A stretch of DNA of 64,000 bases from Methylobacterium sp. Leaf104 (GCF_001422885.1 NZ_LMMZ01000038.1:62001-126000), one strand, 5' to 3'. Shown: positions 18,844-28,882, counted from the stretch's first letter. Notes: generated from the letters alone by a model not told the origin. Numbers and translations: made by a program.

Positions 18844-19560
18844 ATGCTCATCCAGGCCGCCTTCGCCGCCCTCCGGCAGGTGTTCTCAGCCCCCTTGCGC
18901 GCGATCCTGTGGAAGTCCCTCGGGCTCACCGTGGGCATCCTCGTCGTCGTCTGGTTCGGGCTGACGCGGGCGATCAACTGGTTCCTGTCCCAGCACCACC
19001 TTTCGGTGGACTACCCCTTCCTCGACACCCTGGCGGTGTTCTTCGCCGGAGCCGGCCTGTTCGTCGGCCTCGCCTACGTCATGCCGGCGGTGTCGATCCT
19101 GGTGGCGGGCTACTTCCTCGACGATGCGGCCGAGATCGTCGAGCGCACGGACTTCCCCGGTGATCCGCCCGGCATCGCGCTGCCGCTGGGCACCGCGATG
19201 TTCTATGCCGTGCGCTTCGCCGGCCTAGCCCTGCTGGTGAACCTCGTGGCGCTGATCCTGTTCTTCGTGCCGGGGGTCAATCTCGTCGCGTTCTTCGGCG
19301 CCAACGCCTACCTGCTGTCGCGGGAGTATTTCGAGCTGGCCGCCGGGCGCTTCCGGCCGATGGCCGAGGCCGGCGCCATGCGGCGCCACTACGGCGGCAC
19401 CACCCTCCTCGCCGGCGTGCTGCTCGCCGGCCTCATGGTCGTGCCGGTGCTCAACCTCGTCACCCCGCTCTTCGGCATCGCCCTGATGGTGCACGTGCAC
19501 AAGGGCCTGAGCCGGCGCACCCCGGTCGCGGGACCCGAGCCCCAGCCGCGCCTGCGCTGA
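18844..19560 (+). CDS. EI24/CysZ-like membrane protein
   Basis: The 238-residue protein has about four to six hydrophobic segments and the EI24/CysZ fold pattern, including a Pro-rich central loop (DFPGDPPG) and a conserved GANAYLLSREYFELA block. CysZ in enterobacteria is a sulfate permease; alphaproteobacterial homologues are usually annotated only as sulfate-transporter-family proteins and their substrate is not proven. No sulfate-assimilation gene adjoins it, so the function is inferred from family only. ATG 18844 begins the first hydrophobic segment. Confidence 0.78.
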   Translation: MLIQAAFAALRQVFSAPLRAILWKSLGLTVGILVVVWFGLTRAINWFLSQHHLSVDYPFLDTLAVFFAGAGLFVGLAYVMPAVSILVAGYFLDDAAEIVERTDFPGDPPGIALPLGTAMFYAVRFAGLALLVNLVALILFFVPGVNLVAFFGANAYLLSREYFELAAGRFRPMAEAGAMRRHYGGTTLLAGVLLAGLMVVPVLNLVTPLFGIALMVHVHKGLSRRTPVAGPEPQPRLR

Positions 19561-19728
19561 GGCCCGTGCCGGCTCCCGGAACAGCCGGGTCCGAATTTCA
19601 CCGGGCGGCCTCCCGTCTGGCGGGGAAGTGGTCTAGATACGCTGCACCAGGCTCAAGGACCGGCGCCGATCGATGCCCCGCAGGGGAATCGGACGGGCGC
19701 GGGGGCCGCTTTTCGAGACGCACGAGCG

Positions 19729-20868
19729 ATGACCGGCTTCGAGACCCTCCCCCTGACCCGCCCCGCCTCGCAACTCGTCACCGTGTTCGGCGGGTCGGGC
19801 TTCCTCGGGCGCCACGTGGTGCGGGCCCTGGCCAAGCGCGGCTACCGGATCCGGGTGGCCGTGCGCCGGCCCGACCTCGCCCTGTTCCTGCAGCCCCTCG
19901 GCAAGGTCGGCCAGATCGTCGCCGTGCAGGCCAACCTGCGCTACCCCGAGTCGATCGCCCGGGCGGTCCAGGGGGCCGACATCGTCGTCAACCTCGTGGG
20001 CATCCTGCAGGAGACCGGCAAGCAGAACTTCTCGCAACTGCAGGCCGAGGGCGCGGGCGAGATCGCCCGGGCGGCCGCGGCCGTCGGCGCGCCCCTGGTC
20101 CACGTCTCGGCCATCGGCGCCGACGCCAACTCGCCCTCGCAATATGCCCGCACCAAGGCCCTGGGCGAGGCCCGGGTCGCCGCGGCCGGCGGCCCTCACG
20201 TGATCCTGCGGCCCTCGCTGGTGTTCGGCCCCGGCGACAGCTTCTTCAACCGCTTCGCCGCCCTGGCCCGCGCCCTGCCGGTGCTGCCGCTGGCCGGCGC
20301 CGAGTCCCGTTTCCAGCCCGTCTACGTCGCCGACGTGGCCGAGGCGGTGGCCCGCGCCGTGGAGGGCCACGTGCCCGCCGGCAAGGTCTACGAACTCGGC
20401 GGCCCCGAGGTCGAAACCCTCGAGGCGCTGGTGCGCTACATGCTCAAGGTGACGATGCGCAAGCGCATGGTCCTGGGCCTGCCGCAGCCCGCGGCCCTGC
20501 TCCAGGCCCGCGCCCTCGAAGTGGTCGACACCCTCACCCTCGGCCTCCTGCCGGACAGCCTCAAGCTCACCCGCGACCAGGTCACCCTGCTCCAGAACGA
20601 CAACGTCGTCTCCGAGGCGGCCAGGGCGGAGGGACGCACCCTGGAGGGCATCGGCCTGCAGCCCACGGCCATGGAGGCGGTGGTGCCGGGCTACCTGTGG
20701 CGCTTCCGCAAGGCGGGGCAGTTCTCGAAGGTGCAGGAGTTCGAGAGCGCGGTCCCCGAGACCCTGGCCCCGAAGCCCTTCGTGCCGCGCAGCGGCAGCG
20801 GACCGGCTCTCGGCCCGGATTCGAACGCGCCGAGCCGCATGGGCGTCCGCTGGGGCACCCGCGGCTGA
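19729..20868 (+). CDS. NDUFA9-like NAD(P)-binding protein (atypical SDR)
   Basis: The 379-residue protein opens with the nucleotide-binding motif GGSGFLG (21-27) and contains Tyr139 and Lys143 in the YxxxK arrangement (SQYARTK). It belongs to the extended/atypical short-chain dehydrogenase group related to the accessory complex I subunit NDUFA9, found widely in Alphaproteobacteria. It is probably a soluble or peripheral protein. Whether it joins complex I here is not known, and no nuo genes are in view. The glutamyl-tRNA synthetase gene follows after 56 bases on the same strand. Confidence 0.87.
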   Translation: MTGFETLPLTRPASQLVTVFGGSGFLGRHVVRALAKRGYRIRVAVRRPDLALFLQPLGKVGQIVAVQANLRYPESIARAVQGADIVVNLVGILQETGKQNFSQLQAEGAGEIARAAAAVGAPLVHVSAIGADANSPSQYARTKALGEARVAAAGGPHVILRPSLVFGPGDSFFNRFAALARALPVLPLAGAESRFQPVYVADVAEAVARAVEGHVPAGKVYELGGPEVETLEALVRYMLKVTMRKRMVLGLPQPAALLQARALEVVDTLTLGLLPDSLKLTRDQVTLLQNDNVVSEAARAEGRTLEGIGLQPTAMEAVVPGYLWRFRKAGQFSKVQEFESAVPETLAPKPFVPRSGSGPALGPDSNAPSRMGVRWGTRG

Positions 20869-20924
20869 GGCCTCCCCGCGTCACCGGAGTCCTCAGGGCC
20901 GGCGAAATGGTCTAGAGGGCGCCC

Positions 20925-22292
20925 ATGACTCAGGCCTCTCCGTCCCATGCCGGCGCACCCCTGGTGCGCTTCGCGCCATCGCCCACCGGCTACCTGCACA
21001 TCGGCAATGCCCGACCGGCGCTCCTCAACGCGCTGTTCGCCCGGGCGCGGGGCGGGCGCTTCCTGCTCCGCCTCGACGACACCGATCGGGAGCGCTCGAC
21101 GGAAGCCTTCGCCGAGGCCGTGTCCGAGGACCTCGCCTGGCTCGGGATCGTGCCCGACCTGTTCGCCCGGCAATCCGACCGGGTGGCGATCCACGACGCG
21201 GCCGCGGCGCGGCTGAAGGCGATGGGCCGGCTCTATCCCTGCTACGAGACGCAGGAAGAGCTGGAGCGCCGGCGCCGGCGCCAGCTCGGGCGCGGCCAGC
21301 CGCCGATCTACGATCGCGCCGCCCTGACCCTCACGGAGGCCGAGCGCGCCGCCCTGGAGGCGGAGGGGCGTAACCCCCATTGGCGCTTCAAGCTCGACGC
21401 CCGCACCGTGGCCTGGAACGACCTCGTGCGGGGCGAGGCCCATGTCGATTGCGCCTCGCTCTCCGATCCGGTGCTGATCCGCGCCGACGGCAGCTACCTC
21501 TACACCCTGCCTTCCGTGGTTGACGACGCCGAGATGGGCATCACCCACGTCATCCGCGGCGAGGACCACGTCACCAACACCGGCGTGCAGGTGCAGATCT
21601 TCGAGGCGCTCGGCAGCGCGATCCCGGTCTTCGGCCACCACAATCTCCTGACCACCGTGGACGGGGAGGGGCTCTCGAAGCGCCTCGGCCACCTGTCGCT
21701 CCGGGGGCTGCGCGAGGCCGGTTACGAGCCGGGCGCGGTGCGCTCGCTGGCGGTCCTCACCGGCTCGGCGGAATCCGTCCGCGCCGTGGCGGGCCTCGAC
21801 GAACTCGCCGGCCTCGTGGACCTGGCGCAGATCTCGCGGGCGCCGGCGAAGTTCGACCCGCAGGAGCTCGACGGGCTCAACGCCCGCCTCGTCCACGCCA
21901 TGCCCTACGCGGCGGTCGCCGACCGCCTCGCGGCGCAAGGAATCGCGTCCGGGCGCGCCGAAGCCTTCTGGGAGGCGGTACGGCCCAACCTCGCCAAGGT
22001 CTCGGAGGCGGGAGACTGGTGGCGCGTGGTCACCGGGCCCGTAGCCCCGGTCATCGCCGATCCGGTCTTCATCGGGGCCGCCGCCGCGCTCCTGCCGGTC
22101 GAGCCCTGGGACGCCGAGACCTGGAAAGCCTGGACGGGCGCGGTGAAGGCGAGCACCGGGGCCAAGGGCAAGGCGCTGTTCATGCCGCTTCGCCTCGCTC
22201 TGACGGGTCTCGAGCACGGGCCGGACCTCGCCGGCCTTCTGCCGCTGATCGGGCGGGACGCGGTGCTGCGCCGGCTGGCGGGAGAGGTCTGA
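20925..22292 (+). CDS. gltX: Glutamate--tRNA ligase
   Basis: The 455-residue class I aminoacyl-tRNA synthetase charges tRNA with glutamate. The signature HIGN (a variant of HIGH) is at residues 25-28 within FAPSPTGYLHIGN, and the KMSKS-equivalent is LSKRL near residue 250. Full length for the bacterial enzyme, so it is not the truncated GluQ type. Many Alphaproteobacteria have two GltX paralogues, one of which charges tRNA-Gln for transamidation; which one this is cannot be decided from sequence inspection. It has a short (56-base) gap from the upstream gene. Confidence 0.94.
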   Translation: MTQASPSHAGAPLVRFAPSPTGYLHIGNARPALLNALFARARGGRFLLRLDDTDRERSTEAFAEAVSEDLAWLGIVPDLFARQSDRVAIHDAAAARLKAMGRLYPCYETQEELERRRRRQLGRGQPPIYDRAALTLTEAERAALEAEGRNPHWRFKLDARTVAWNDLVRGEAHVDCASLSDPVLIRADGSYLYTLPSVVDDAEMGITHVIRGEDHVTNTGVQVQIFEALGSAIPVFGHHNLLTTVDGEGLSKRLGHLSLRGLREAGYEPGAVRSLAVLTGSAESVRAVAGLDELAGLVDLAQISRAPAKFDPQELDGLNARLVHAMPYAAVADRLAAQGIASGRAEAFWEAVRPNLAKVSEAGDWWRVVTGPVAPVIADPVFIGAAAALLPVEPWDAETWKAWTGAVKASTGAKGKALFMPLRLALTGLEHGPDLAGLLPLIGRDAVLRRLAGEV

Positions 22293-22413
22293 GAGCCTCT
22301 CTCTCTCTGCGGCGCATGCAGACCCGCCCCCTCGGCATCGGTGACTGTCGCCGGGCGGGCGGCACGCCTATATGCGGGCTCGACGCCGATTTAATCCCGA
22401 ACCCCAGATTCGA

Positions 22414-24342
22414 ATGAGCACCGACCCCGCACCGGCGGCACCGGTCGCGGACGCGCCGCCTGCGCGTCCCGGCCTCGTCGCCACCTACCGCCGCCTCTGG
22501 CCCTATCTCTGGCCCCACGGCCGGCCCGACCTGCAGCGGCGCGTCTTCCTCGCCTTCGGCCTGCTGATCGTCGCCAAGTTCGTGACGATGGTGACGCCCT
22601 TCACCTTCAAATGGGCCACCGACGCCCTGGTGGCGATGACCGATGCCAAGCCGGGCGCGGCCGTGCCAACGGGCCTGCTCGCCGCCCCGATGCTGCTGAT
22701 CGGGCTCTACGGCCTGTCCCGCATCCTGATGGCGGGGCTGACGCAGGTGCGCGACGGGCTGTTCGCCAAGGTGGCGATGCATGCCGTGCGCCGCCTGGCG
22801 CTGCAGACCTTCGAGCACATGCACCGGCTCTCCCTGCGCTTCCACCTCGAGCGCAAGACCGGCGGCCTGACCCGCGTGCTGGAGCGCGGGCGCGGCGGCA
22901 TCGAGGAGCTCTCGCGCCTGATGGTGCTGACCCTGGTGCCGACGATCGTCGAATTCCTTCTCGTCATCGGGGTGCTCGCCTACGAGTTCGACTGGATCTA
23001 CTCGGTGGTCGTGTTCGTGATGGTGGCCGCCTACCTCGCCTTCACCTGGAAGGCGACGCAGTGGCGCATCGAGATCCGTCGGCGGATGAACGCCTCCGAC
23101 ACCGACGCCAACACCAAGGCCGTCGATTCGCTGCTGAATTTCGAGACGGTGAAGTACTTCGGCGCAGAGCTGCGGGAGGCGGAGCGCTACGACGTCTCGA
23201 TGGCCAAGTACGAGAAGGCCTCGACGCAGACCTACGTCTCGCTGGCGATCCTCAACGCCGGTCAGGCGGCGATCTTCACGGTGGGCATGACCATCGTGAT
23301 GTGGCTGGCCGCGACGGACATCATGGCCGGGCGCACCACGCTCGGCGGCTTCGTGCTGGTCAACACCATGCTGGTGCAGCTCTCGATGCCGCTCAACTTC
23401 ATGGGCATGATCTACCGCGAGATCAAACAGGCGCTGATCGACATCGACGACATGTTCCAGATCCTGCACCGCAACCCGGAGATCGCCGATCGGCCGGATG
23501 CGCTGCCGCTCGCCGTCTCGGACGGCGTGGTGCGGTTCGAAGACGTGCGCTTCGCCTATGATCCGGCCCGGCCCATCCTCAAGGGCGTCAGCTTCGAGGT
23601 GCCGGCGGGCCGGACGGTCGCCATCGTCGGTCCCTCGGGGGCGGGCAAGTCGACCCTGTCGCGCCTGCTGTTCCGGTTCTACGAGCCGCAGAGCGGGCGC
23701 ATCCTCGTCGACGGCCAGGACATCGCGCGGGTCCGGCAGGCCAGCCTGCGGGCGGCCATCGGCATGGTGCCGCAGGACACGGTCCTGTTCAACGACACCA
23801 TCGGCTACAACATCCGCTACGGCCGCTGGGACGCCACCCCGGCGGAGGTGCGCGCCGCCGCGTCGCTCGCGCAGATCGACCGCTTCATCTCCGCCCTGCC
23901 GGAGGGTTACGACACGCCGGTGGGCGAGCGCGGCTTGAAGCTCTCGGGCGGCGAGAAGCAGCGCGTGGCCATCGCCCGCACCATCCTGAAGGGACCGCCG
24001 ATCCTCGTCCTCGACGAGGCGACCTCGGCCCTCGATTCCTTCACCGAGCGCGAGATCCAGGACGCCCTCGACACCGTGAGCCAGGGCCGCACCACCCTCG
24101 TCATCGCCCACCGCCTCTCCACGGTGGTCAAGGCCGACGAGATCATCGTCCTCGACAAGGGCGTCATCGTCGAGCGCGGCGACCACGCCACCCTGCTGGA
24201 GCACGACGGCGTCTACGCCGCGATGTGGAGCCGTCAGCGCGAGGCCGATGCCGCCCTGGAGATTCTCCAGCGCAGCGAGGCGGCCCTGCCGGTGCCCAAG
24301 GAGCGGCCGGCTTTGGTGCCGGAGCGCGTACCCGCCGAATAG
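22414..24342 (+). CDS. Atm1-type ABC exporter (fused permease and ATPase)
   Basis: The 642-residue half-transporter has six membrane helices (about residues 45-330) followed by one ATPase domain: Walker A GPSGAGKS at 406-413, signature LSGGEKQ at 510-516 and Walker B ILVLDEA at 530-536. The N-terminal YLWPHG pattern and the 'VKYFGAE' stretch are typical of the Atm1/HMT1 branch, which exports glutathione-linked metal or sulfur compounds in mitochondria and Alphaproteobacteria. It would act as a homodimer in the inner membrane. ATG 22414 is preferred to the in-frame ATG 22372, since the added 14 residues are Arg-rich and look untranslated. Confidence 0.9.
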   Translation: MSTDPAPAAPVADAPPARPGLVATYRRLWPYLWPHGRPDLQRRVFLAFGLLIVAKFVTMVTPFTFKWATDALVAMTDAKPGAAVPTGLLAAPMLLIGLYGLSRILMAGLTQVRDGLFAKVAMHAVRRLALQTFEHMHRLSLRFHLERKTGGLTRVLERGRGGIEELSRLMVLTLVPTIVEFLLVIGVLAYEFDWIYSVVVFVMVAAYLAFTWKATQWRIEIRRRMNASDTDANTKAVDSLLNFETVKYFGAELREAERYDVSMAKYEKASTQTYVSLAILNAGQAAIFTVGMTIVMWLAATDIMAGRTTLGGFVLVNTMLVQLSMPLNFMGMIYREIKQALIDIDDMFQILHRNPEIADRPDALPLAVSDGVVRFEDVRFAYDPARPILKGVSFEVPAGRTVAIVGPSGAGKSTLSRLLFRFYEPQSGRILVDGQDIARVRQASLRAAIGMVPQDTVLFNDTIGYNIRYGRWDATPAEVRAAASLAQIDRFISALPEGYDTPVGERGLKLSGGEKQRVAIARTILKGPPILVLDEATSALDSFTEREIQDALDTVSQGRTTLVIAHRLSTVVKADEIIVLDKGVIVERGDHATLLEHDGVYAAMWSRQREADAALEILQRSEAALPVPKERPALVPERVPAE

Positions 24343-24352
24343 GCTCGGCGCC

Positions 24353-25939
24353 TCAACCCCGCCTGTCGGCCTGCGGCACCGCCGCGGTGCCGTCGGTGGG
24401 CAGGACGAAGATCTGGCCCGGATAGATCAGGTCCGGGTTGCGGATCTGCGGCTGGTTGGCGTCGAAGATCACCGTGTAGCGGGTGCCCTTGCCGTAGATG
24501 CGCCGGCTGATCTGCCACAGGCTGTCGCCGCGGATGATCTTCGCGGTTCCGATCTCCGGAACGAAGACGGTGGGGCCCCGGTCCGTCGGCACAGGGGCCT
24601 GACCCTGCGTCGCGTCCGCCTGCGCGGGCGGGGCGGCCCGCGGTGTTCCGGCCTCGGGGTTCGCGGACCCGAGTGCGGCCGGGGGCTGCGGAGCCGGCGT
24701 TCGGGGCTGCGCCGCCGCGGGCAGGGCGGCCGGGTTCTCGGACGTTCCCGCGCGGGCGACCGGGCGCGGGCCGGCCGCGACCGGCGGCGGGCTGCCCTGG
24801 GCGAGGACCGCGCCGCCCTCCGACGGCCGGACCACCCCGGGGGCCGATGGCTTGGCCACGGTGACCGGCACGTTGAAGGCCACCTCGGAGCGGGTCTTCA
24901 CCTTGCCGGAGACGGGATCGACCTGATCCACCCGGACCTTGTAGTCGCCCGGCCGGACACCGCGCCCGATGGTGAAGGCCACGCGCCCGTCGGCGCCCGC
25001 GCTTCCCGGCGCCACCAGGGCGTCGTTCAGGTAGAGCCGCACGGTGGCTCCGGGCGCGGCCTGGCTCGTGACGTAGAGCCGGCCGCCTTCCTCCGCCTCG
25101 ACGCTGACGATCTTCACCGGCCCGGTGCGGTCCGCATCGGCCTTGGCGGCGCCCTCCGCCGACGAGGCCGGGCCGGCCGATCCCGCAGGAACGCGCGCGC
25201 CGGGCATGTTCGTTGCGAGCCCGCCATCGACCTTGCCGGCCTTGTCCGGATCGGTTTTGCCCGCGTCGGCGACATCGGTTCCCGGGGGCGTGGGGGCCGG
25301 ATCAGGCTGCGAGAGCACGATGGTGGGCTTGTCGGGGGAGGTCAGGGCGATGAGGGGCTTGGCATTGCGATGGGGCGAAACCACCACCGCCACGCTGTCG
25401 CGCGAGACGCGAACCTGACCGTCCGCGCCGAGCGCCCGCAGGGTGATCTCACTGTTGCCGGAGGGCAGGACCGGGGGCACGATGGCGAACTGGCCGGAAG
25501 GATCGACGAGCGCATGGGCAATCGGCTCGTTGTCGCGCAGCAGCTCGACGGTGGTGTTGGGCGCGGCCCGCCCGGCGATCACGGCCTCGCCACTGGGTTC
25601 GATCCGGATGATGTCGAAGGTCGGCGCTTCGCTGCCCGCTGGGCTGCCAGCGGCCCGCGCCGGCGGCTGGGCCGCCCCCAGGGCCGCCAGGGGCTTTCCC
25701 GCCGGTGTCGCCCCCTCCTCGGGAACCGCGTCCCGCCGGGCGGAGCCGTTCGGGTCGGCGGCGCCTGCGGAGAGCTTGGCTGCGGATGGGCCGCTCTCCT
25801 CGGTCGACCCGAGGCCGACCGGGGCGCCGAGGCCGCGCCTGAACAGGGTGCCCGCGCCGTAGAGGGTGACCACCAGGGCAAAGCCCGCCAGGAGACCCAC
25901 GCAGGCGAGGAAGATGCTCCGTCGCAACTCCGCCCTCAT
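24353..25939 (-). CDS. LysM-domain membrane-anchored protein
   Basis: The 528-residue protein has one N-terminal membrane segment (about residues 8-30), a long Pro/Ala/Gly-rich linker with two or three beta-rich, Ig/fibronectin-like stretches (for example SGQFAIVPPVLPSGNSEITL), and a C-terminal LysM domain (about 465-515, RGDSLWQISRRIYG). LysM binds peptidoglycan, so the protein probably spans from inner membrane to cell wall. ATG 25939 follows AAGGAGTGG closely. This N-membrane/C-LysM layout is common in Rhizobiales; its exact job is unknown. The gene ends ten bases from the convergent Atm1 gene. Confidence 0.85.
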   Translation of the reverse strand: MRAELRRSIFLACVGLLAGFALVVTLYGAGTLFRRGLGAPVGLGSTEESGPSAAKLSAGAADPNGSARRDAVPEEGATPAGKPLAALGAAQPPARAAGSPAGSEAPTFDIIRIEPSGEAVIAGRAAPNTTVELLRDNEPIAHALVDPSGQFAIVPPVLPSGNSEITLRALGADGQVRVSRDSVAVVVSPHRNAKPLIALTSPDKPTIVLSQPDPAPTPPGTDVADAGKTDPDKAGKVDGGLATNMPGARVPAGSAGPASSAEGAAKADADRTGPVKIVSVEAEEGGRLYVTSQAAPGATVRLYLNDALVAPGSAGADGRVAFTIGRGVRPGDYKVRVDQVDPVSGKVKTRSEVAFNVPVTVAKPSAPGVVRPSEGGAVLAQGSPPPVAAGPRPVARAGTSENPAALPAAAQPRTPAPQPPAALGSANPEAGTPRAAPPAQADATQGQAPVPTDRGPTVFVPEIGTAKIIRGDSLWQISRRIYGKGTRYTVIFDANQPQIRNPDLIYPGQIFVLPTDGTAAVPQADRRG

Positions 25940-26160
25940 GACACGCCACTCCTTCGTCCACCGGCACGGCGGCCGAAATTCCATCGCCGCGGGATCGGGC
26001 CCGTCGACAAACCGGCGATTGATGGCGACATATTAGCGAACATGACCGGATCACCAAATCACACCTGCCGCATCACGGCCGGATCTTCCGTAAAATCAGC
26101 AGTTTGGCTCGTGGACAGGGATGCGCTGGCCCTGGTCGCGCCGCATCAGGGAGGCCCGGC

Positions 26161-26763
26161 ATGGTTCCGGTAAGGACGGTCTGTGTCTATTGCGGCTCTG
26201 GCTTCGGCGGCGATCCGGCCTTCACGGCTGCCGCCGTCACCCTCGGCAAGGCCCTGGCGGAGGCCGGGATCGGCCTCGTCTACGGCGGCGGCAATGTCGG
26301 CCTGATGGGCACGGTCGCGCGCGCGGTCCTCGAGAATGGCGGCCACGTCACCGGCATCATCCCCGACTTCCTGAAGTCGCGCGAGCGCATGCTCGACGAG
26401 ATCCAGGAGACCATCGTCGTGGAGGACATGCACACCCGCAAGCGGCTGATGTTCGAGCGCTCCGACGCCTTCGTGGCCCTGCCGGGCGGCATCGGCACCC
26501 TGGAGGAGCTGGTGGAGCAGCTGACCTGGGCGCAGCTCGGCCAGCACAACAAGCCGATCCTGCTGCTCTCGGTGGCGGATTTCTGGACGCCGCTCCTGAC
26601 GCTCCTCGACCACATGCGGGCCCAGGGCTTTATCCGCGAGGGGCTCGACTTGAGCTATCTCGTGGCCATCGAGGCGGCCGACGTGGTCGGCCTCCTGCGC
26701 GACGCGGCCGGATCGGTCGCGCCGGCCCCCGCCGCGGAGGCCCTGGTGGCGGAGCGGTTCTAG
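26161..26763 (+). CDS. LOG family nucleoside 5'-monophosphate phosphoribohydrolase
   Basis: The 200-residue protein carries the family's PGGIGTLEE motif at 108-116 and the preceding MHTRK at 90-94. LOG enzymes remove ribose 5-phosphate from (cytokinin) nucleotides; in plants and some bacteria this releases active cytokinins. In a plant-associated Methylobacterium this could bear on cytokinin output, but LOG proteins are widespread and no cytokinin synthase is in view. Start ATG 26161 sits just before the Rossmann strand. It converges on cysS, ending 31 bases from its stop. Confidence 0.9.
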   Translation: MVPVRTVCVYCGSGFGGDPAFTAAAVTLGKALAEAGIGLVYGGGNVGLMGTVARAVLENGGHVTGIIPDFLKSRERMLDEIQETIVVEDMHTRKRLMFERSDAFVALPGGIGTLEELVEQLTWAQLGQHNKPILLLSVADFWTPLLTLLDHMRAQGFIREGLDLSYLVAIEAADVVGLLRDAAGSVAPAPAAEALVAERF

Positions 26764-26794
26764 GGCAGCACGCTCCCGTTCGCGGCGGCCCGAC

Positions 26795-28174
26795 TCAGGT
26801 CGCCACGCTCCAGGTCGTTCCGTCCTTGCCGTCCTTCACGGCGACACCCATCCCCAGCAACTCGTCGCGGATCCGGTCCGAGGCGGCCCAGTCCTTGGCG
26901 GCCCGGGCCGCGCGGCGGGCCGCGACCAGCGTCTCGACCCGCGCGACGTCGATGCCGGCCGCCCGGATCGTGCCACGATCGCGGGCCGACTTCGTCTGGG
27001 CGAGCAGGCCGAGAAGGTTGGCCCCGGCCTTCAGCGCCGCCGGGTCGTCGAGGCGGTGCAACTCGGCGAGCGCCGCAGCGGTGTTGAGGTCGTCGAGGAG
27101 CGGCTCCCGCACGCCTTCCGGGATCGTGTCGGATGCGTCCGCGTCGCCGACGGTCCCGTACCAGCGGTCGAGCATCCGGGCCGCCTCCTCCAGGCCGCGC
27201 AGGGTCCAGTCGATCGGCTGGCGGTAATGGGTCTTCAGCATGGCGAGACGGGCCACCTCGCCGGGCCAGTCCTTCAGCACGTCGCGGATGGTGATGAAGT
27301 TGCCGAGCGACTTCGACATCTTCTCCCCCTCCACCTGGAGGAAGCCGTTGTGGAGCCAGACGTCGGCCATCACGTCGGTGCCGAAGCAGCAGCGCGACTG
27401 CGCGACCTCGTTCTCGTGGTGGGGGAAGATGAGGTCGATGCCGCCGGCATGGATGTCGAAGCGCTCGCCGAGATGCTTCCAGGACATCGCCGAGCACTCG
27501 ATGTGCCAGCCCGGCCGGCCCGGTTCCGCGATTCCGCAGGGGGAGGGCCAGGACGGCTCGCCGGCCTTCGAGGGCTTCCACAGCACGAAGTCGAGGGGCG
27601 AGCGCTTGTAGGGCGCGACCTCGACGCGGGCCCCCGCCTCCATCTCGTCGAGGGGACGCTTCGAGAGAGCGCCGTAATCGGGCATCGAGGGCACGTCGAA
27701 CAGCACGTGGCCGTCCGCCACGTAGGCGTGGCCGCGATCCACCAGACCGGCGATGATGGTGTGCATCTCGGCGATGTGGTCGGTCGCCCGCGGCTCGACG
27801 AAGCGCGGCCGCTCGCCCGGCACGTTGACGTCCTCCGGCATCAGCACGCCGAGTTCGCGGATGTCGGCGTGGAAGGCCTTCAGGGTGCCGTCGGTGAGTT
27901 CGCGGATGCTGATCCCGCGTTCGGCGGCGCGGGCGTTGATCTTGTCGTCCACGTCCGTGACGTTTCGCGCGTAGGCGACGTGGGGCGCTCCGTAGAGGTG
28001 GCGCAGCAGGCGGAACAGCAGGTCGAAGACGATGATCGGCCGGGCATTGCCGATATGCGCCGCGTCGTAGACCGTCGGGCCGCAGGCATACATCCGCACG
28101 TTCGTCGGATCGATCGGCGCGAACGCGGCCTTCTCGCGGGTCAGCGTGTTGTAGAGCCGCAACATCGAGGCCAT
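26795..28174 (-). CDS. cysS: Cysteine--tRNA ligase
   Basis: The 459-residue class I synthetase has Cys31 (zinc ligand) in CGPTVYD, HIGN at residues 40-43, and KMSKS at about residues 284-288. Length is typical. It charges tRNA-Cys in the cytoplasm. The gene stands divergent from a small exported protein with 329 bases between them. Confidence 0.96.
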   Translation of the reverse strand: MASMLRLYNTLTREKAAFAPIDPTNVRMYACGPTVYDAAHIGNARPIIVFDLLFRLLRHLYGAPHVAYARNVTDVDDKINARAAERGISIRELTDGTLKAFHADIRELGVLMPEDVNVPGERPRFVEPRATDHIAEMHTIIAGLVDRGHAYVADGHVLFDVPSMPDYGALSKRPLDEMEAGARVEVAPYKRSPLDFVLWKPSKAGEPSWPSPCGIAEPGRPGWHIECSAMSWKHLGERFDIHAGGIDLIFPHHENEVAQSRCCFGTDVMADVWLHNGFLQVEGEKMSKSLGNFITIRDVLKDWPGEVARLAMLKTHYRQPIDWTLRGLEEAARMLDRWYGTVGDADASDTIPEGVREPLLDDLNTAAALAELHRLDDPAALKAGANLLGLLAQTKSARDRGTIRAAGIDVARVETLVAARRAARAAKDWAASDRIRDELLGMGVAVKDGKDGTTWSVAT

Positions 28175-28503
28175 GAAACTTTCCTTACGTCCCGGGCCTC
28201 CATCCGTGCCCGTCCGCCCCTGAACCGCCGCACCGCGTTGGTTTTACGCGGCTTTTGCCGCAACGCACCCAACCGCCCGCCACATCGTTGCCGCGTTCCG
28301 CTCAGGGTCCTGTTGCGCGAAGGCGACGGTCGCGCCGCCCGTCCTGGGCTACCCCAAAACCATGAGCAATTCGAGAACGACGCCGGACCGGCACCCTTCC
28401 GGAACCGGCTGCCTCGAAAACCACGGAGCGGCGAAAGGGTTTGTTAACCTGGTGCCGTGAGATTTTCGCCCCATACGCTTCCGACATCAGCAAGGTTCTG
28501 CCC
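28175..28503. other. Divergent intergenic region, no gene seen
   Basis: This 329-base gap separates cysS from the small exported protein. A short less-GC patch with gttaacc near 28444 may hold the promoter of the rightward gene. I see no RNA gene or convincing coding frame. Confidence 0.45.
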
Positions 28504-28842
28504 ATGCGCCGCGCGGCCGCCAGTATCGGCGCTCTCCTCGCCCTCGCCCTCACCGTTCACGGCACCCTGGCCTCCGACGGCGAGAGCCCGGCCAAGGCGC
28601 CCGGCACCGTCGAAAAGACGTTCCTGATCCCGTCGAGCGAGGGCTACGGTGTCGGCGACTGCCTCACCAACGGCGAGAGCGCCTGCGGCCAGGTGGTGGC
28701 CAACGCCTGGTGCGAGGCACAGGGCTTCGCCTCGGCCGGCTCCTTCGGCGTCGCCGCCCAGGACGAGTACACCGGTGCGATCCCGCCGGCCCCGGTGGCG
28801 AAGGCCGCCGAGCGTCCGATCCGGATCACCTGTCAGGATTGA
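28504..28842 (+). CDS. Small exported protein of unknown function
   Basis: The 112-residue protein begins with a classical signal peptide (MRRAAAS then a hydrophobic stretch, cleavage probably after THGTLAS). The mature part has four cysteines, in GDCLTNGESACG, NAWCEAQGF and the terminal TCQD, which could form two disulfides in the periplasm. I do not recognise the family by name. It is convergent with the CreA gene, and a GC-rich inverted repeat lies between the two stops. ATG 28504 is the start of the signal sequence. Confidence 0.72.
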   Translation: MRRAAASIGALLALALTVHGTLASDGESPAKAPGTVEKTFLIPSSEGYGVGDCLTNGESACGQVVANAWCEAQGFASAGSFGVAAQDEYTGAIPPAPVAKAAERPIRITCQD

Positions 28843-28882
28843 TCCTCTCCCAGGCCCGATCGAACCTTGGGCTCGACACGCA

